Origin: Thermoactinospora rubra
Lineage (GTDB): Bacteria; Actinomycetota; Actinomycetes; Streptosporangiales; Streptosporangiaceae
Direction: 5' to 3'
Assembly: GCF_002093975.1 (NCBI RefSeq)
Contig: NZ_MSZZ01000025.1
Location: 1-64,000 of the forward strand
Length of the DNA: 64,000 nucleotides
Part shown: one piece after another, positions 51,024 through 60,868 of the stretch
How positions within the stretch are numbered: position 1 is the first letter of the stretch
Layout: every line of letters begins with the position of its first letter
The notes under the pieces: model-generated
The model's input: only the letters and a program-made list of their open reading frames with translations
The model's database searches: none
What the model was told of the DNA's origin: nothing
Made by a program: the position numbers and the translations under genes

Positions 51024-53080
51024 GCGCGGATCCCCCTCGTCGATTCCACCACTTCGGTGAGCTTACGCCGCAGGGCCTCGTAGAACATGCTCAGGGGGAA
51101 CTCGTCGGCGAGCACCGCGTCGACCATCGCCTTGGTCTCCTCGGGCAGCTCGCGCCGCTTCCAGGCCGAGGCCGGATGCGGCTCGACGTAGGCGGAGACC
51201 AGCTCGTAGGCCGCCAGCCAGTGGGCCGCCTTGGACCGGTCGATGCCGTCGCGGTAGAGCTTCTCCACCTCGCCGCGCAGGTCGGCCACGCCGTCGGCGA
51301 CGCGCGCCCAGTCGATGCTGAGCCGGTTGTCGGTCCAGCGCACGATGTCGTTGCGGTGCAGGTAGGCGAACAGCAGCTGCCCGCCCAGCCCGTCGTAGTT
51401 GCGCACCCGGTCGCCGGTGATGGGGAAGCGGAACAGCCGGTCGAACAGGATGGCCAGCTGCACGTAGCGGGCCTGCGGCACGCCCTCGCGCTCCAGCTTG
51501 ACGGCCTCGCCGTACGCGGTGAGGTCGCAGCGCAGCTCCTCCAGCGCGTACATCCAGTACGGCATGCGCTGCTTGATCATGAACGGGTCGAAGGGCAGGT
51601 CGCCGTGGCTGTGGGTGCGGTCGTGGATGAGGTCCCACAGCACGAAGGTGTCCTGCGCCAGCTCCTGGGAGGCCAGCAGGCGCTCGGCGTCCGGCGGCAG
51701 GTCGAGCTTGAGCGTCTCGGCGGCGGCGCGGCAGACCCGGCGGAAGCGGGCCGACTCGCGGTCGGCGAAGATGCCGCCCCAGGAGAACTTCTCCGGCTTC
51801 TCGCGCACCGCGACGGTCTCGGGGAACAGCACGGCCGAGAAGGTGTCGTAGCCGGAGGTGAAGTCCTCGAAGGCGATCGGCACGAACATCGGGTTGTCGT
51901 ACCGCTCGGCCTCCAGCCTGGCCAGCCAGTCGGGCCAGATGGTGCGCAGCCAGACGGCCTCGAAGGTGCGGCTGGGGTTGCCGTTCTGGGTGTACATCGG
52001 GAACACCACCAGGTGCTCCAGGCCGTCGACCCGCTGGGTGTCGGGGTGGAAGAGGTTCAGCGAGTCGAGGAAGTCGGGCACGCCGAGGTCCCACTTGGCC
52101 AGGTCGGCGCGGACCTGCGCCAGGTAGTCGGCGTCGTGGGGGAAGTAGGGGGCCAGGTCGGCGACGCGGGCGGAGATCGTCTCCACCAGCGCCCGCGCCC
52201 TGTCGTGCTCGGAGTGGACCGAGCCGTCCTTGGCCTGGAGCGGCCGCAGCTCCTCGATGGCGGCCTTGAGCTCGCCGAACAGCCGGGCCTTGACGGGGTC
52301 GCGGTCGCGGGCGGCCGAGCCGTCGGCGGGCACCCGGGCGGCCCAGGTGACGACGTTGCCCCACAGGGCGAGGTGGTCGTAGTCGGCGATCGAGTCGTCG
52401 CCGAACAGGTCGGAGTCGGCGAACACCACGACGCGGCCCCTGCCGTACGGCAGGGCGACCGCCAGCGGCGCGTCGGCCGGGTCGGCGGACGGCGAGGAGG
52501 CGAACAGGACGGTGGCGCCCTCGGGGGCGCCCTGGAGGACACGCAGCGCGCCGGCGCGGTAGAAGCAGGCCCGGGAGGCGCCCGCCAGCAGCCCGCCGGC
52601 CGGGCGCGGCCGGCCCAGGACCCACGTCGCCACGTCGCGGTGGGCGTTGCGCGGGTCCCGCACGGTGGTGTGCTCGATGCCGATCCCGAAGCGCGCGAGC
52701 AGCTCGGCCAGGTTGCTGCCGTACTTGTCCTGCTCCTCCTCCGCCAGGACGACCAGGCCTCCGCCCTCGCGGACGAACTCCTCGACGGCGTCCAGCTCGG
52801 CGGCGGAGTACACCGGCTCGCCCCGGCCGACCGTGCGCTCCCAGCGCGCGTCGGAGGGGTGGGCGATCACCAGGACGTCGCGGTCCTGGAGCGCTCCAGC
52901 CGACAGCTCGCCCTGCTCGTGCACCGCCACCGCGTGCCCCAGCCGGCGCAGGTGCTCGGCCGCCCGCGCGTAGCTGCTGTCGTCGGGATGCGCCGGGTTG
53001 ATCGCCTCGGCCAGCTCGCGCCGGGTCGTCCACGCCTGACTGTGGGCCTCGTCGAACAGCACACGGGGGAACGCGACCAT
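51020..53080 (-). CDS. DUF6421 family protein with N-terminal DUF4350/GATase-like domain
   Basis: 686 residues. The first 250 residues look like a Rossmann-type DUF4350/glutamine-amidotransferase-like domain (LFDEAHSQAWTTRRELAEAIN, VLVIAHPSDA, FVREGGGLVVLAEEE), without a catalytic Cys. The remainder matches the uncharacterised DUF6421 (LFHPDTQRVDGLEHLVVFPMYTQNG, LWDLIHDRTHSHGDLPFDPFMIKQRMPYWMYALEELRCDL). The HDRTHSHG and EELRCD motifs look like a metal-binding site. First gene of the operon; GGAG 8 nt before ATG 53080, behind an AT-rich promoter. Confidence 0.85.
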   Translation of the reverse strand: MVAFPRVLFDEAHSQAWTTRRELAEAINPAHPDDSSYARAAEHLRRLGHAVAVHEQGELSAGALQDRDVLVIAHPSDARWERTVGRGEPVYSAAELDAVEEFVREGGGLVVLAEEEQDKYGSNLAELLARFGIGIEHTTVRDPRNAHRDVATWVLGRPRPAGGLLAGASRACFYRAGALRVLQGAPEGATVLFASSPSADPADAPLAVALPYGRGRVVVFADSDLFGDDSIADYDHLALWGNVVTWAARVPADGSAARDRDPVKARLFGELKAAIEELRPLQAKDGSVHSEHDRARALVETISARVADLAPYFPHDADYLAQVRADLAKWDLGVPDFLDSLNLFHPDTQRVDGLEHLVVFPMYTQNGNPSRTFEAVWLRTIWPDWLARLEAERYDNPMFVPIAFEDFTSGYDTFSAVLFPETVAVREKPEKFSWGGIFADRESARFRRVCRAAAETLKLDLPPDAERLLASQELAQDTFVLWDLIHDRTHSHGDLPFDPFMIKQRMPYWMYALEELRCDLTAYGEAVKLEREGVPQARYVQLAILFDRLFRFPITGDRVRNYDGLGGQLLFAYLHRNDIVRWTDNRLSIDWARVADGVADLRGEVEKLYRDGIDRSKAAHWLAAYELVSAYVEPHPASAWKRRELPEETKAMVDAVLADEFPLSMFYEALRRKLTEVVESTRGIRA

Positions 53081-53189
53081 GGAAGATCTCCTGTCAATTA
53101 CCATTTATGGCGAAAAATATACACGGAGATGCCGGGTGCGACACCAGACCCTTCCGCATGACGAGAGAAGGCCGCTCCCCCCGGCGGCG

Positions 53190-54785
53190 TCAGAGCAGCC
53201 GCGCGCTCTCCACGACGCGCTTCTGGACGTCCTGCCGGCAGGCGGCGGGGGCGCAGTAGTAGAGCAGCAGCAGCGGCTTGCCGGGCCGTTCCACGACGTA
53301 GCCGATGACGGACAGCCGCGTGGCGCGGCCCTTCCTGTCGAGCATCGTGCCCTCGAACAGCTTGGCGCGGCTGGTGCCGACGCGGTCCTCCACCGGCTTC
53401 CTGGTGATCTCGACCTCGCCCGGCAGGATCGCGTCCAGCGTCGCCTTGAGGTGCTCGGCGTCGGCGTTCAGGTCGAGGGTGTCGGAGACCTGGACGTACA
53501 CGCCTGAGGCCGACTCCGGCTCGCCGGAGATGATCGGGGCGACGGCGGTCCAGTCGGCGTCGGCCCCCGCGAGGAACAGCGCCTCGAACTCCTCGGGGCG
53601 CGGCGTGACCACCGCGAACAGGTCGAGATGGCTTCTGGCCGTCCAGTCGGCGGGATGCTCGAAGGTCAGCGGCGCCGCCGCGGACCCCTTGAACGCGGTC
53701 CACTCCTGGCCCCGCCCGCCGAGCGCCACCATGAGCACCAGCACCACCGCCGCCAGGGCGGCGATCACCGAGGCGAGCACGAGCCACGTCCTGCTGAGTC
53801 CCCGGCGGCCTCCGGGGACCGAGGGCCGGGTCCTGGGGCCGGTGGGCGGGGACGGCGGCAGCGACGGCGACGGCTGCATCGTGGGCTGCATCGACGGCTG
53901 CACCGTGGGCGGCGGCTGCTGCAAGGTCACCGGCGCGCCGCTGATGGCCTCGCGCAGCGCGCCCGCGAACGTGGCGCAGTCGGGGAAGCGCTGCTCGGGC
54001 GCCTTGGCCAGGGCGCGCATCATCACGGCGTCGACGGCCGGCGGCAGCTCCGGCCGCAGCTGCGACAGCGGCATGGGCGCCTCGGCCAGGTGCGCCCACA
54101 GCATGCCGATGTCGTTGTCCCGCTCGAACGGCAGCCGGCCGGTCAGCGCCTCGTAGACCACGCACGCCATGGCGTACTGGTCGCAGCGGCCGTCGATGGT
54201 CTCCTTGTTGATCTGCTCGGGCGCCATGTACCGGGGCGTGCCGATGAACTGGTCGGTCTGGGTCAGCCCCGAGATCGAGGTGCGGTGCTTGGTGATGCCG
54301 AAGTCGGTCAGGTAGACGTGCTGGCTGGGAGCCTGCCCGGCGAGCAGGATGTTGGCCGGCTTGACGTCGCGGTGGATCAGGTCGTGCGCGTGCGCGGTGT
54401 CGAGGGCGGCGGCGACCTGCGCGAAGATGTTCGTGGCGATCGGCGGCGGCAGCGGCCCGTGCTCCAGGATGTAGCGCCGCAGGTCCAGCCCCTCCACGTA
54501 CCGCATGGCGATGTAGAGCACGCCCTCGGGGTCGGCGCTGGCCTCGTAGATCGGGATGATGTTGGGGTGCTCGATGCTGGCGACCGTACGGGACTCCAGG
54601 ATGAACCGCCGCCGGAACCGGTCGTCCACGCTGAGCACCGGGTTGAGGATCTTCAGCGCCACCTTCCTGCTGAGCCGCGGATCCAGCGCCAGGTAGACCA
54701 CGGCCATGCCGCCCTTGCCGACCACGTCCTGGATGTAGTAACCGGCCACCTCCTGACCGATCAGGGCTCGTTCGTTCACGTGCAT
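53190..54785 (-). CDS. membrane Ser/Thr protein kinase (PknB-like)
   Basis: 531 residues. Kinase domain 15-280 with a glycine loop (VVGKGGMAVVY), Lys45, catalytic HRDVKPAN (Asp140), and DFG at 161-163 with an activation segment holding several Thr. Then a Pro/Met-rich linker, one membrane helix near 345, and an extracellular alpha/beta domain of unknown ligand, not PASTA. ATG at 54785 shares a base with the stop of the pseudoprotease gene (TGATG), so they are co-translated. Confidence 0.94.
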   Translation of the reverse strand: MHVNERALIGQEVAGYYIQDVVGKGGMAVVYLALDPRLSRKVALKILNPVLSVDDRFRRRFILESRTVASIEHPNIIPIYEASADPEGVLYIAMRYVEGLDLRRYILEHGPLPPPIATNIFAQVAAALDTAHAHDLIHRDVKPANILLAGQAPSQHVYLTDFGITKHRTSISGLTQTDQFIGTPRYMAPEQINKETIDGRCDQYAMACVVYEALTGRLPFERDNDIGMLWAHLAEAPMPLSQLRPELPPAVDAVMMRALAKAPEQRFPDCATFAGALREAISGAPVTLQQPPPTVQPSMQPTMQPSPSLPPSPPTGPRTRPSVPGGRRGLSRTWLVLASVIAALAAVVLVLMVALGGRGQEWTAFKGSAAAPLTFEHPADWTARSHLDLFAVVTPRPEEFEALFLAGADADWTAVAPIISGEPESASGVYVQVSDTLDLNADAEHLKATLDAILPGEVEITRKPVEDRVGTSRAKLFEGTMLDRKGRATRLSVIGYVVERPGKPLLLLYYCAPAACRQDVQKRVVESARLL

Positions 54786-56287
54786 CACGACTCGCTGGGG
54801 TGGCCGCAGTAACCGCAGAACCGGTGGCCGGCTCCCAGCCGCATGCCGCAGGAGGTGCAGAACTTGACCTGCTGGGGCTGAGCCGTCATGAGCGGCTGCG
54901 AGTATTGGTGCTGCTGTGACTGCTGCGGTGGCTGCTGGTGCCGTTGCAGGGCCTGCTCCAGCTGCGTCCGGCTGACCACCGACGTCGCGTGCGCCCCCTC
55001 GTCGAACGGCGGAGGCGCCGCCCCCGACGGCGCGGCGGCCTCGGGGACGGCCCGGCGGCGCCACAGCAGGAAGCCGCCCGCCGCGGCCAGGAGCAGCAGC
55101 ACGGCGGCGGCGAGGAACGGCCACAGCGGCAGCCCGCCCCCCGGGGCCGGCGCGGTGGTCTTGCTCCCGCCCTTGTCCTCGGCGGTGCCCCGCTTGGTCA
55201 GCGAGGTCCGCAGGTGCTCGGCCGCCACGGTGTGGCCCGGGTACAGGTCGAGCACGCGCTGGAAGGCGGGGATCGCCTCGGTGTAGTACTTGGTGTGGAA
55301 GCGGGTCAGCGCGGTCTCGAACGCGGCGTCCACCTGACCCCTGCGCGGCTGGACCCCCGCCTCGGCGAGCGCGGCGGTGATCTCCCTGACGCCGATCATC
55401 CGGGCCTCGCGACCGCCGCCGACCAGCAGGCCGACGACCTTGCCCTCCTTGTCGCCGATCACCGGGGCGCCCAGGAGGCCCTTGTCGGCGAGCGCGCCCA
55501 GCTTGGGCGGCTCGTCGACCTTCTTCTGCGGATCGGCGAAGGGCCGGCCGGAGTCGCCGGCCGAGCCGCCCTTGCCCAGGTGGGCGATCTCGGTGACGAG
55601 CTTGACCGTGGCGGAGGGCCGGCCGGGGAAGCCCGCGACCGCGACGGGCGAGCCCTCCTTGTCGGGCACCTTGTCCGCCAGCGGCGCCGTCGGCAGGCCG
55701 ACGCTGCCGTCGCCGCGCCCGGTGGGCTGGAGCACCGCCGGGCTGTCCGGCGAGTCGCCGAGCTTGACGATCTCGGCCTCGAAGCCCTTCGGGTCGGGCG
55801 GGTTGAGGTTCGGATAGACCGTGATCTTGGTGGTGACCTTGATGAAGCACGACCGCACGCGCTTCTCCGGCGGGTAGCAGGCGTTCAGCTCGCGGTTGAC
55901 GCGCTCGTCCTCGACGGTGTGCCGCTCGAAGTCGGCCGGGATGTCCACGTCGTAGTGGTCGGCGATGATGCGGTTGGCGGCGTAGACGCCCGCGTCCTTG
56001 TCGTTGTCGACCACGCGGGTGAGGACGACCACCGCGCCGTCGGGATTGACCACGATCCCGGTGCCCGACCCGATCGGCACGTTGTAGCCGCGCTCGATCG
56101 GGACGATCGCATCGCGGTGCTCCAGCAGGGTGATGTCGACGTGCTGGCTGGCCTCCACGCGGACGACAGCCGGCGTCACAAGGTCGGTGATGCCGCTGGG
56201 ATGCTCGTGCGCCTGCGCGGGCACCGCTCCGACCGCGACCAGTCCGAGCAGGCTCACAAGGGCCACGGGCGCGATGTGACGTTGCAT
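54785..56287 (-). CDS. secreted/membrane trypsin-like pseudoprotease with zinc ribbon tail
   Basis: 500 residues. Signal peptide (1-26), trypsin/HtrA-like beta-barrel (IGSGTGIVVNPDGAVVVLT start), a short helical repeat (YYTEAIPAFQRVLDLYPGHTVAAEHL), a membrane helix near 400, a Gln-rich tail, and a C-terminal CxxC...CxxC zinc ribbon. The usual GNSGGP nucleophile turn near 310 is GLLGAP, so the Ser is missing. It probably binds rather than cuts peptides. First of an operon with the Ser/Thr kinase; AAGGAG before ATG 56287. Confidence 0.85.
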   Translation of the reverse strand: MQRHIAPVALVSLLGLVAVGAVPAQAHEHPSGITDLVTPAVVRVEASQHVDITLLEHRDAIVPIERGYNVPIGSGTGIVVNPDGAVVVLTRVVDNDKDAGVYAANRIIADHYDVDIPADFERHTVEDERVNRELNACYPPEKRVRSCFIKVTTKITVYPNLNPPDPKGFEAEIVKLGDSPDSPAVLQPTGRGDGSVGLPTAPLADKVPDKEGSPVAVAGFPGRPSATVKLVTEIAHLGKGGSAGDSGRPFADPQKKVDEPPKLGALADKGLLGAPVIGDKEGKVVGLLVGGGREARMIGVREITAALAEAGVQPRRGQVDAAFETALTRFHTKYYTEAIPAFQRVLDLYPGHTVAAEHLRTSLTKRGTAEDKGGSKTTAPAPGGGLPLWPFLAAAVLLLLAAAGGFLLWRRRAVPEAAAPSGAAPPPFDEGAHATSVVSRTQLEQALQRHQQPPQQSQQHQYSQPLMTAQPQQVKFCTSCGMRLGAGHRFCGYCGHPSES

Positions 56288-56373
56288 CGCTGTCTCCTTA
56301 CGGAGGGATACTGTCCAGCCTGCCAATATGCAGGCGGAAGTCAAGGCAGACAAGCGCTTGTTAGGCTGCGGTC

Positions 56374-58395
56374 GTGCATGCGATCGCCGTCGACGTCGGC
56401 GGAACATTCACCGACGTATATTCGCACGGACCCGCCGGCGCGGTGGCCGCCAAGGTGCTCACCACGCCCGAGGACCCGGTCGAGGGCGTCCTGCGGGGCG
56501 TCGCGCGGGTCCTGACCTTCGACCCGGCCCTGGTCGGCAGCGTCGTCCACGCCACCACGCTGGCCACCAACGCGGTGCTCGAACGCAAGGGCGCCCGGGT
56601 CGCGTTCGTCACCACGCGCGGCTTCGGCTCCATGATCCCGCTCGGCCGCTACGCCCGCGTCGAGGAGGACCGCTACGACCTGCGCTTCACCCCGCCCACG
56701 CTGGACGTGGAGTGCTTCGAGGTGACCGAGCGGCTCGACAGCCGCGGCGCCGTGCTGGTGCCGCTGGACCTGGAGTCGGTACGGCGGGCCGCGGCCGAGA
56801 TCGCCCGGCGCGGCATCGCCTCGGCCGCGGTGTGCCTGCTCCACTCCTACGCCAACCCGGCGCACGAGCAGGCGGTGGCCGAGGTGCTGCGCTCCCGCGT
56901 CCCGCACGTCGTCACCTCCGCCGAGGTCTGGCCGGAGATCCGCGAGTACGAGCGGGCCACCACCACGATCGTCGCCGCCCAGGTCGGGCCCCTCATGGCC
57001 GCCTACCTGACGCGCCTGCGCGCCGGCCTGGCCTCGCTGGGCGTGCGCGCGCCCGTCTACGTCATGGACTCCAGCGGCGGCGTCATGTCCGCCGAACTGG
57101 CCGCCCGCCGCGCGGTCGCCACCGTCGAGTCCGGCCCCGCGGCCGGCGTCCTGGCGGCCTCCCGGTACGGCGAGGCCATCTCGTTCGACATGGGCGGCAC
57201 CACGGCCAAGGCGTGCGTCATCCGGGGCGGGCGTCCCGCGATCACGCACGAGTTCCACGTCGGCGGCAAAGGCAGCTTCGGCGGGCGGCGCGCCGGCACC
57301 GGCGTGCCGATCAGGACGCCGGCGATCGACCTGGCCGAGGTGGGCGCGGGCGGGGGCAGCATCGCCTGGCTGGACGCCGCGGGGGCGCTGCGCGTGGGCC
57401 CGCGCTCGGCGGGCTCGCTGCCCGGCCCCGCCTGCTACGGCCTGGGCGGCGGCGAGCCCACGGTGACCGACGCCAACCTCGTGCTCGGTTACCTGTCCTC
57501 GGCGTCCATCCCGCTCCACCCGGCCCTGGCGCGCAAGGCGCTGGACCGCCTGGCCGGTCCCCTGGGCGTCTCGCGGGAGGCGGTGGCCCACGCCGTCCAC
57601 GAGATCGTCAGCGCCGCCATGGCGTCGGCCGTCCACGTGGTGACCGTGCAGCGCGGCATCGACCCCCGGGGGTTCGCGCTGGTGGCCTTCGGCGGCGCGG
57701 GGCCCATGCACGCCGCGCGGGTCGCCGAGCGCTTCGGCATCTCCTCGGTCGTCGTCCCCCCGCACTGCGGCGTCGCCTCCGCCGTCGGCCTGCTGGCCGG
57801 GGCGCTGTCGGCGGACCGCGTGCTGACCCGGCTCGGCGCCGCCGACCCTGAGGCGATCTTCACGGCGCTGGCCGCCGACGCCGCCGCGGACCTGGAGGTC
57901 TCGCCGTCCGCCCCGGACGTGACCGTCGAGCGCTCGGCGGACGTGCGCTTCCGCGGCCAGTCGCACGAGCTGACCGTGCCCTGGTCGCCCGCCCGCGAGG
58001 AGCTGGCCGAGCGCTTCTTCGCCCGCTACCGGGAGGTGTACGGCATCGCGCAACGCGGCGAGATCGAGGTGGTCGGCTACCGGATCCGGCTCACCAGGCG
58101 CTTCCCCGGCCCGCCGGAGACGGCGCCGCCTCTCGGACCGCCTCCCGGACGGTCTCCCAGGCGGCGCCGCCCGGCGTACTTCCCCGAGCTGGGCGGCTAC
58201 GCCGACGTGCCGGTGCTGACCCGCGACGGGCTCGACGAGCTCGCCGGGCCGGCCGGGCTCGCCGGGCCGGCCGTCGTCGAGGACCCCGAGTCCACCATCG
58301 TCGTCCCGCCGGGCTGGAGCGCCCGCCTGGACCCGGCGCGCGCCGTCCTGCTGGAGCGGCTGGAGCGGGCAGAACGGCTGGAGCGGCGCCCGTGA
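56374..58395 (+). CDS. hyuA: hydantoinase/oxoprolinase A subunit
   Basis: 673 residues: N-terminal Hydant_A_N (AVDVGGTFTDV; HATTLATNAVLERKGARVAFVTTRGF) and central ASKHA-type ATPase (SFDMGGTTAKACVI, FGGAGPMHA). Typical ATP-dependent N-methylhydantoinase, oxoprolinase or acetone-carboxylase-like large subunit. The substrate cannot be resolved. GTG overlap with hyuB indicates a heteromer. Confidence 0.94.
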   Translation: MHAIAVDVGGTFTDVYSHGPAGAVAAKVLTTPEDPVEGVLRGVARVLTFDPALVGSVVHATTLATNAVLERKGARVAFVTTRGFGSMIPLGRYARVEEDRYDLRFTPPTLDVECFEVTERLDSRGAVLVPLDLESVRRAAAEIARRGIASAAVCLLHSYANPAHEQAVAEVLRSRVPHVVTSAEVWPEIREYERATTTIVAAQVGPLMAAYLTRLRAGLASLGVRAPVYVMDSSGGVMSAELAARRAVATVESGPAAGVLAASRYGEAISFDMGGTTAKACVIRGGRPAITHEFHVGGKGSFGGRRAGTGVPIRTPAIDLAEVGAGGGSIAWLDAAGALRVGPRSAGSLPGPACYGLGGGEPTVTDANLVLGYLSSASIPLHPALARKALDRLAGPLGVSREAVAHAVHEIVSAAMASAVHVVTVQRGIDPRGFALVAFGGAGPMHAARVAERFGISSVVVPPHCGVASAVGLLAGALSADRVLTRLGAADPEAIFTALAADAAADLEVSPSAPDVTVERSADVRFRGQSHELTVPWSPAREELAERFFARYREVYGIAQRGEIEVVGYRIRLTRRFPGPPETAPPLGPPPGRSPRRRRPAYFPELGGYADVPVLTRDGLDELAGPAGLAGPAVVEDPESTIVVPPGWSARLDPARAVLLERLERAERLERRP

Positions 58396-60065
58396 GCCAC
58401 GACGCCCTGACCGCGCAGGTGCTGCGCAACGCCCTGGTGGTGGCCGCCGAGGAGGCCGGCATCGTGGTCGTGCGCTCGGCCTACTCGACCTTCATCGTGG
58501 AGGGCTCCGACGCCTCCGCCGCGATCCTCGACGCAGGCGGCCGCCTGGTCGCCCAGTCCATGGCCACCACGCTGATGAACAGCATGGCGCTGCGGGCCGC
58601 GCTGCCGGAGGTGCTGAAGGACTTCCCCGCCGCCTCGATGCGGCCCGGCGAGGTCTACGCGCTCAACGACGCCTACCGGGGCGGCGTGCACACCAACGAC
58701 CTGCTGGTCTTCCGGCCGGTGTTCGTCTTTGGCGCCCCGCGGTACTTCACCGCCACCATGATCCACGTCTCGGACCTGGGCGGCCTGTCGGCGGGCGGCA
58801 TGGCGCCGCTGGCCACCGACGTCTTCCTGGAAGGCCTCCAGCTGCCCCCGGTACGGCTGGCCACCGCCGGCGGCCTGGACCGGGCCGTCGAGGCGATCCT
58901 GCGCGCCAACAGCCGCACCCCCGACAAGGTGATGGGCGACGTGCGGGCCCTGGTGGCCGGGACCGCGGTCGCGGCGGCGCGGCTGGAGCGGCTGGCCGGG
59001 GAGTACGGCGAGGCGGGCCTGGCCGAGGGGATCGCGGAGTACCTGGACTACACCGAGGCCAGGACCAGGGCCGCGATCACCGGCCTGCCGGCCGGGCGGT
59101 TCGAGGCGGCCTACCCCATCGACGACGACGGCGTCCATCCGGGCCGCGAGCTCGTGGTGCGGGTGGCGGTGACCGTCGAGCGGGAGCCGCCGCGGGTCGT
59201 GGCCGACTTCGCGGGCACCGACCCGCAGGTCCCCGCCGCCGTCAACGCCTCGGCCTCCCAGTCTCTGGCCGCCGCCGTGTTCGGCGTGCGGTGCTTCCTG
59301 GACCCCACGATCCCGATGAACGAGGGCTGCCTGCGCGCCCTGGACATCCGCCTGCCGGAGGGGTCGCTGCTCAACGCCCGGCCGCCGCACCCCTGCGGCG
59401 GCCGGTTCGTGCCGGTCTACGCGGCCATGGAGGCCGTCTTCCAGGCGCTGTCGGACGCCGTGCCGGAGCGTGCCATCGCGCCCAGCGGCATCCTCCAGCC
59501 GTTCTCGATCGCGGCCGTCGGCGCGCCGTACTGGATCCACCTGTCCTACGACTTCGGCGGCGTGGGCGCGCGGGCCGGGCTGGACGGGCCGGACGCGACG
59601 GGCGTGCACTTCGGGCTCGGCCGCAACTCGGTGCCGCAGGCCGAGCCGGTGGAGAGCCGCTGCCCGATCGTCGTGGAGTCGGTGGAGACCGTGCCGGACT
59701 CTGGCGGGCCCGGCCGGTACCGCGGGGGCCTGGCCACGCGGACGGTCTTCCGTTTCCTGGCCGACTGCCACGTCACCACGCGCGGCGACCGGCTGCGCCT
59801 GCCGCCTCCCGGGCGCGGCGGCGGGCGGCCGGGGCGCACCGGCGGGTTCTTCCGGCGCCGCCTCGACGGCACGCTGGAGCGGCTGCCGTCGAAGGCCAAC
59901 AACGTCTTCTTCGCCGCCGGGGAGGCGTTCGTGGTGGAGACGACGGGCGGGGGCGGGCTCGGCTCGCCGCATGAGCGGCCGCGCGAGGAGGTGGAGGCGG
60001 ACCTCCGCGCCGGTCGCGTGTCCCCGCGCGGCGCGAGGGAGGACTACGGCTGGGACGGCGGCTGA
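58392..60065 (+). CDS. hyuB: hydantoinase/oxoprolinase B subunit
   Basis: 557 residues, full length for HyuB (TAQVLRNALVVAAEEAGIVVVRSAYSTFIVEGSDASAAILDAGGRLVAQS; EVYALNDAYRGGVHTNDLLVFRPVF; C-terminal GGGGLGSPHERP). Partner of HyuA; together they hydrolyse hydantoin- or oxoproline-like rings with ATP. GTG at 58392 overlaps the hyuA stop by 4 bp. Confidence 0.94.
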   Translation: MSHDALTAQVLRNALVVAAEEAGIVVVRSAYSTFIVEGSDASAAILDAGGRLVAQSMATTLMNSMALRAALPEVLKDFPAASMRPGEVYALNDAYRGGVHTNDLLVFRPVFVFGAPRYFTATMIHVSDLGGLSAGGMAPLATDVFLEGLQLPPVRLATAGGLDRAVEAILRANSRTPDKVMGDVRALVAGTAVAAARLERLAGEYGEAGLAEGIAEYLDYTEARTRAAITGLPAGRFEAAYPIDDDGVHPGRELVVRVAVTVEREPPRVVADFAGTDPQVPAAVNASASQSLAAAVFGVRCFLDPTIPMNEGCLRALDIRLPEGSLLNARPPHPCGGRFVPVYAAMEAVFQALSDAVPERAIAPSGILQPFSIAAVGAPYWIHLSYDFGGVGARAGLDGPDATGVHFGLGRNSVPQAEPVESRCPIVVESVETVPDSGGPGRYRGGLATRTVFRFLADCHVTTRGDRLRLPPPGRGGGRPGRTGGFFRRRLDGTLERLPSKANNVFFAAGEAFVVETTGGGGLGSPHERPREEVEADLRAGRVSPRGAREDYGWDGG

Positions 60066-60139
60066 GCCGCCCGCTCCACCGCGTGCCGTACGCCGACCTC
60101 CCCGGGTGGTCGCCGCGGTCGACGCGGTGCGGCACGTGC

Positions 60140-60796
60140 TCAGCTGAGCAGCTCGACCACGCGTTCGGCGAGCGGGGCGGCGCTGGCGGGGTTCTGGCCC
60201 GTGGCCAGGCGGCCGTCGACGACGACCTGCGGCTGGAAGTCCGGCCCCGGCACGTGCGTCGCCCCGCGCCCGGTGAGCGCGTCGGCCAGCAGGAACGGCA
60301 CCACCTCGGCCAGGCCCACGGCCTCCTCCTCGGCGTTGGTGAACCCCGCCACCCTCTTGCCCGCGACCAGGGGGGATCCGTCGGAGAGGGTCAGGTTGAC
60401 CAGCGCCGCCGGGCCGTGGCAGACGGCGGCCACCACGCCGCCGCGCTCATAGACCTCCCGGCCCATGCGGATCACGCCGGGGTCGTCGGGGAAGTCCCAC
60501 ATGGTGCCGTGCCCGCCCGCGTAGAGCACCGCGTCGTAGCGGGAGGGGTCCAGGTCGGCCAGGCACGGGGTGGCGGTCAGGTCGACGGTCTCGAGGAAGG
60601 CCCGCTGGACGGGGTCCTCGGCGTCGTAGCCGTCCTGCGGCGGCTCGCCGCCCCGCACGCTGGCGACCTCCACCTCGAAACCGGCCTTGTGGAAGACCTC
60701 CCAGGGGTGCGCCGCCTCCGGCACGTAGAACCCGGTCCGCCGGATACCGCCGAGGTCGTCGTGGCTGGTCAGGGCGATCAGAATGCGCTTGCTCAT
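60140..60796 (-). CDS. DJ-1/PfpI family protein (Hsp31-like)
   Basis: 218 residues. Nucleophile elbow AAVCHGPAAL with Cys126, and AGGHGTMWDF as the oxyanion region. Layout matches Hsp31-like glyoxalase III/chaperone proteins rather than amidotransferases. It would detoxify methylglyoxal or related aldehydes. Divergent from a LysR gene with a 72-bp gap. Confidence 0.9.
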   Translation of the reverse strand: MSKRILIALTSHDDLGGIRRTGFYVPEAAHPWEVFHKAGFEVEVASVRGGEPPQDGYDAEDPVQRAFLETVDLTATPCLADLDPSRYDAVLYAGGHGTMWDFPDDPGVIRMGREVYERGGVVAAVCHGPAALVNLTLSDGSPLVAGKRVAGFTNAEEEAVGLAEVVPFLLADALTGRGATHVPGPDFQPQVVVDGRLATGQNPASAAPLAERVVELLS

Positions 60797-60854
60797 GCCT
60801 TGATGATGACCCCGTCCCGCCATCGGCCACAAATAGCCAAACATGGGCACAGCC

Positions 60855-60868
60855 ATCAGAATTCTGAT
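60855..60868. promoter_or_regulatory. 14-bp perfect palindrome abutting the LysR start
   Basis: ATCAGAATTCTGAT ends at the base before the LysR ATG, in the divergent promoter shared with the DJ-1 gene. AT-rich and exact, it is a likely LysR autoregulatory site. Confidence 0.6.
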
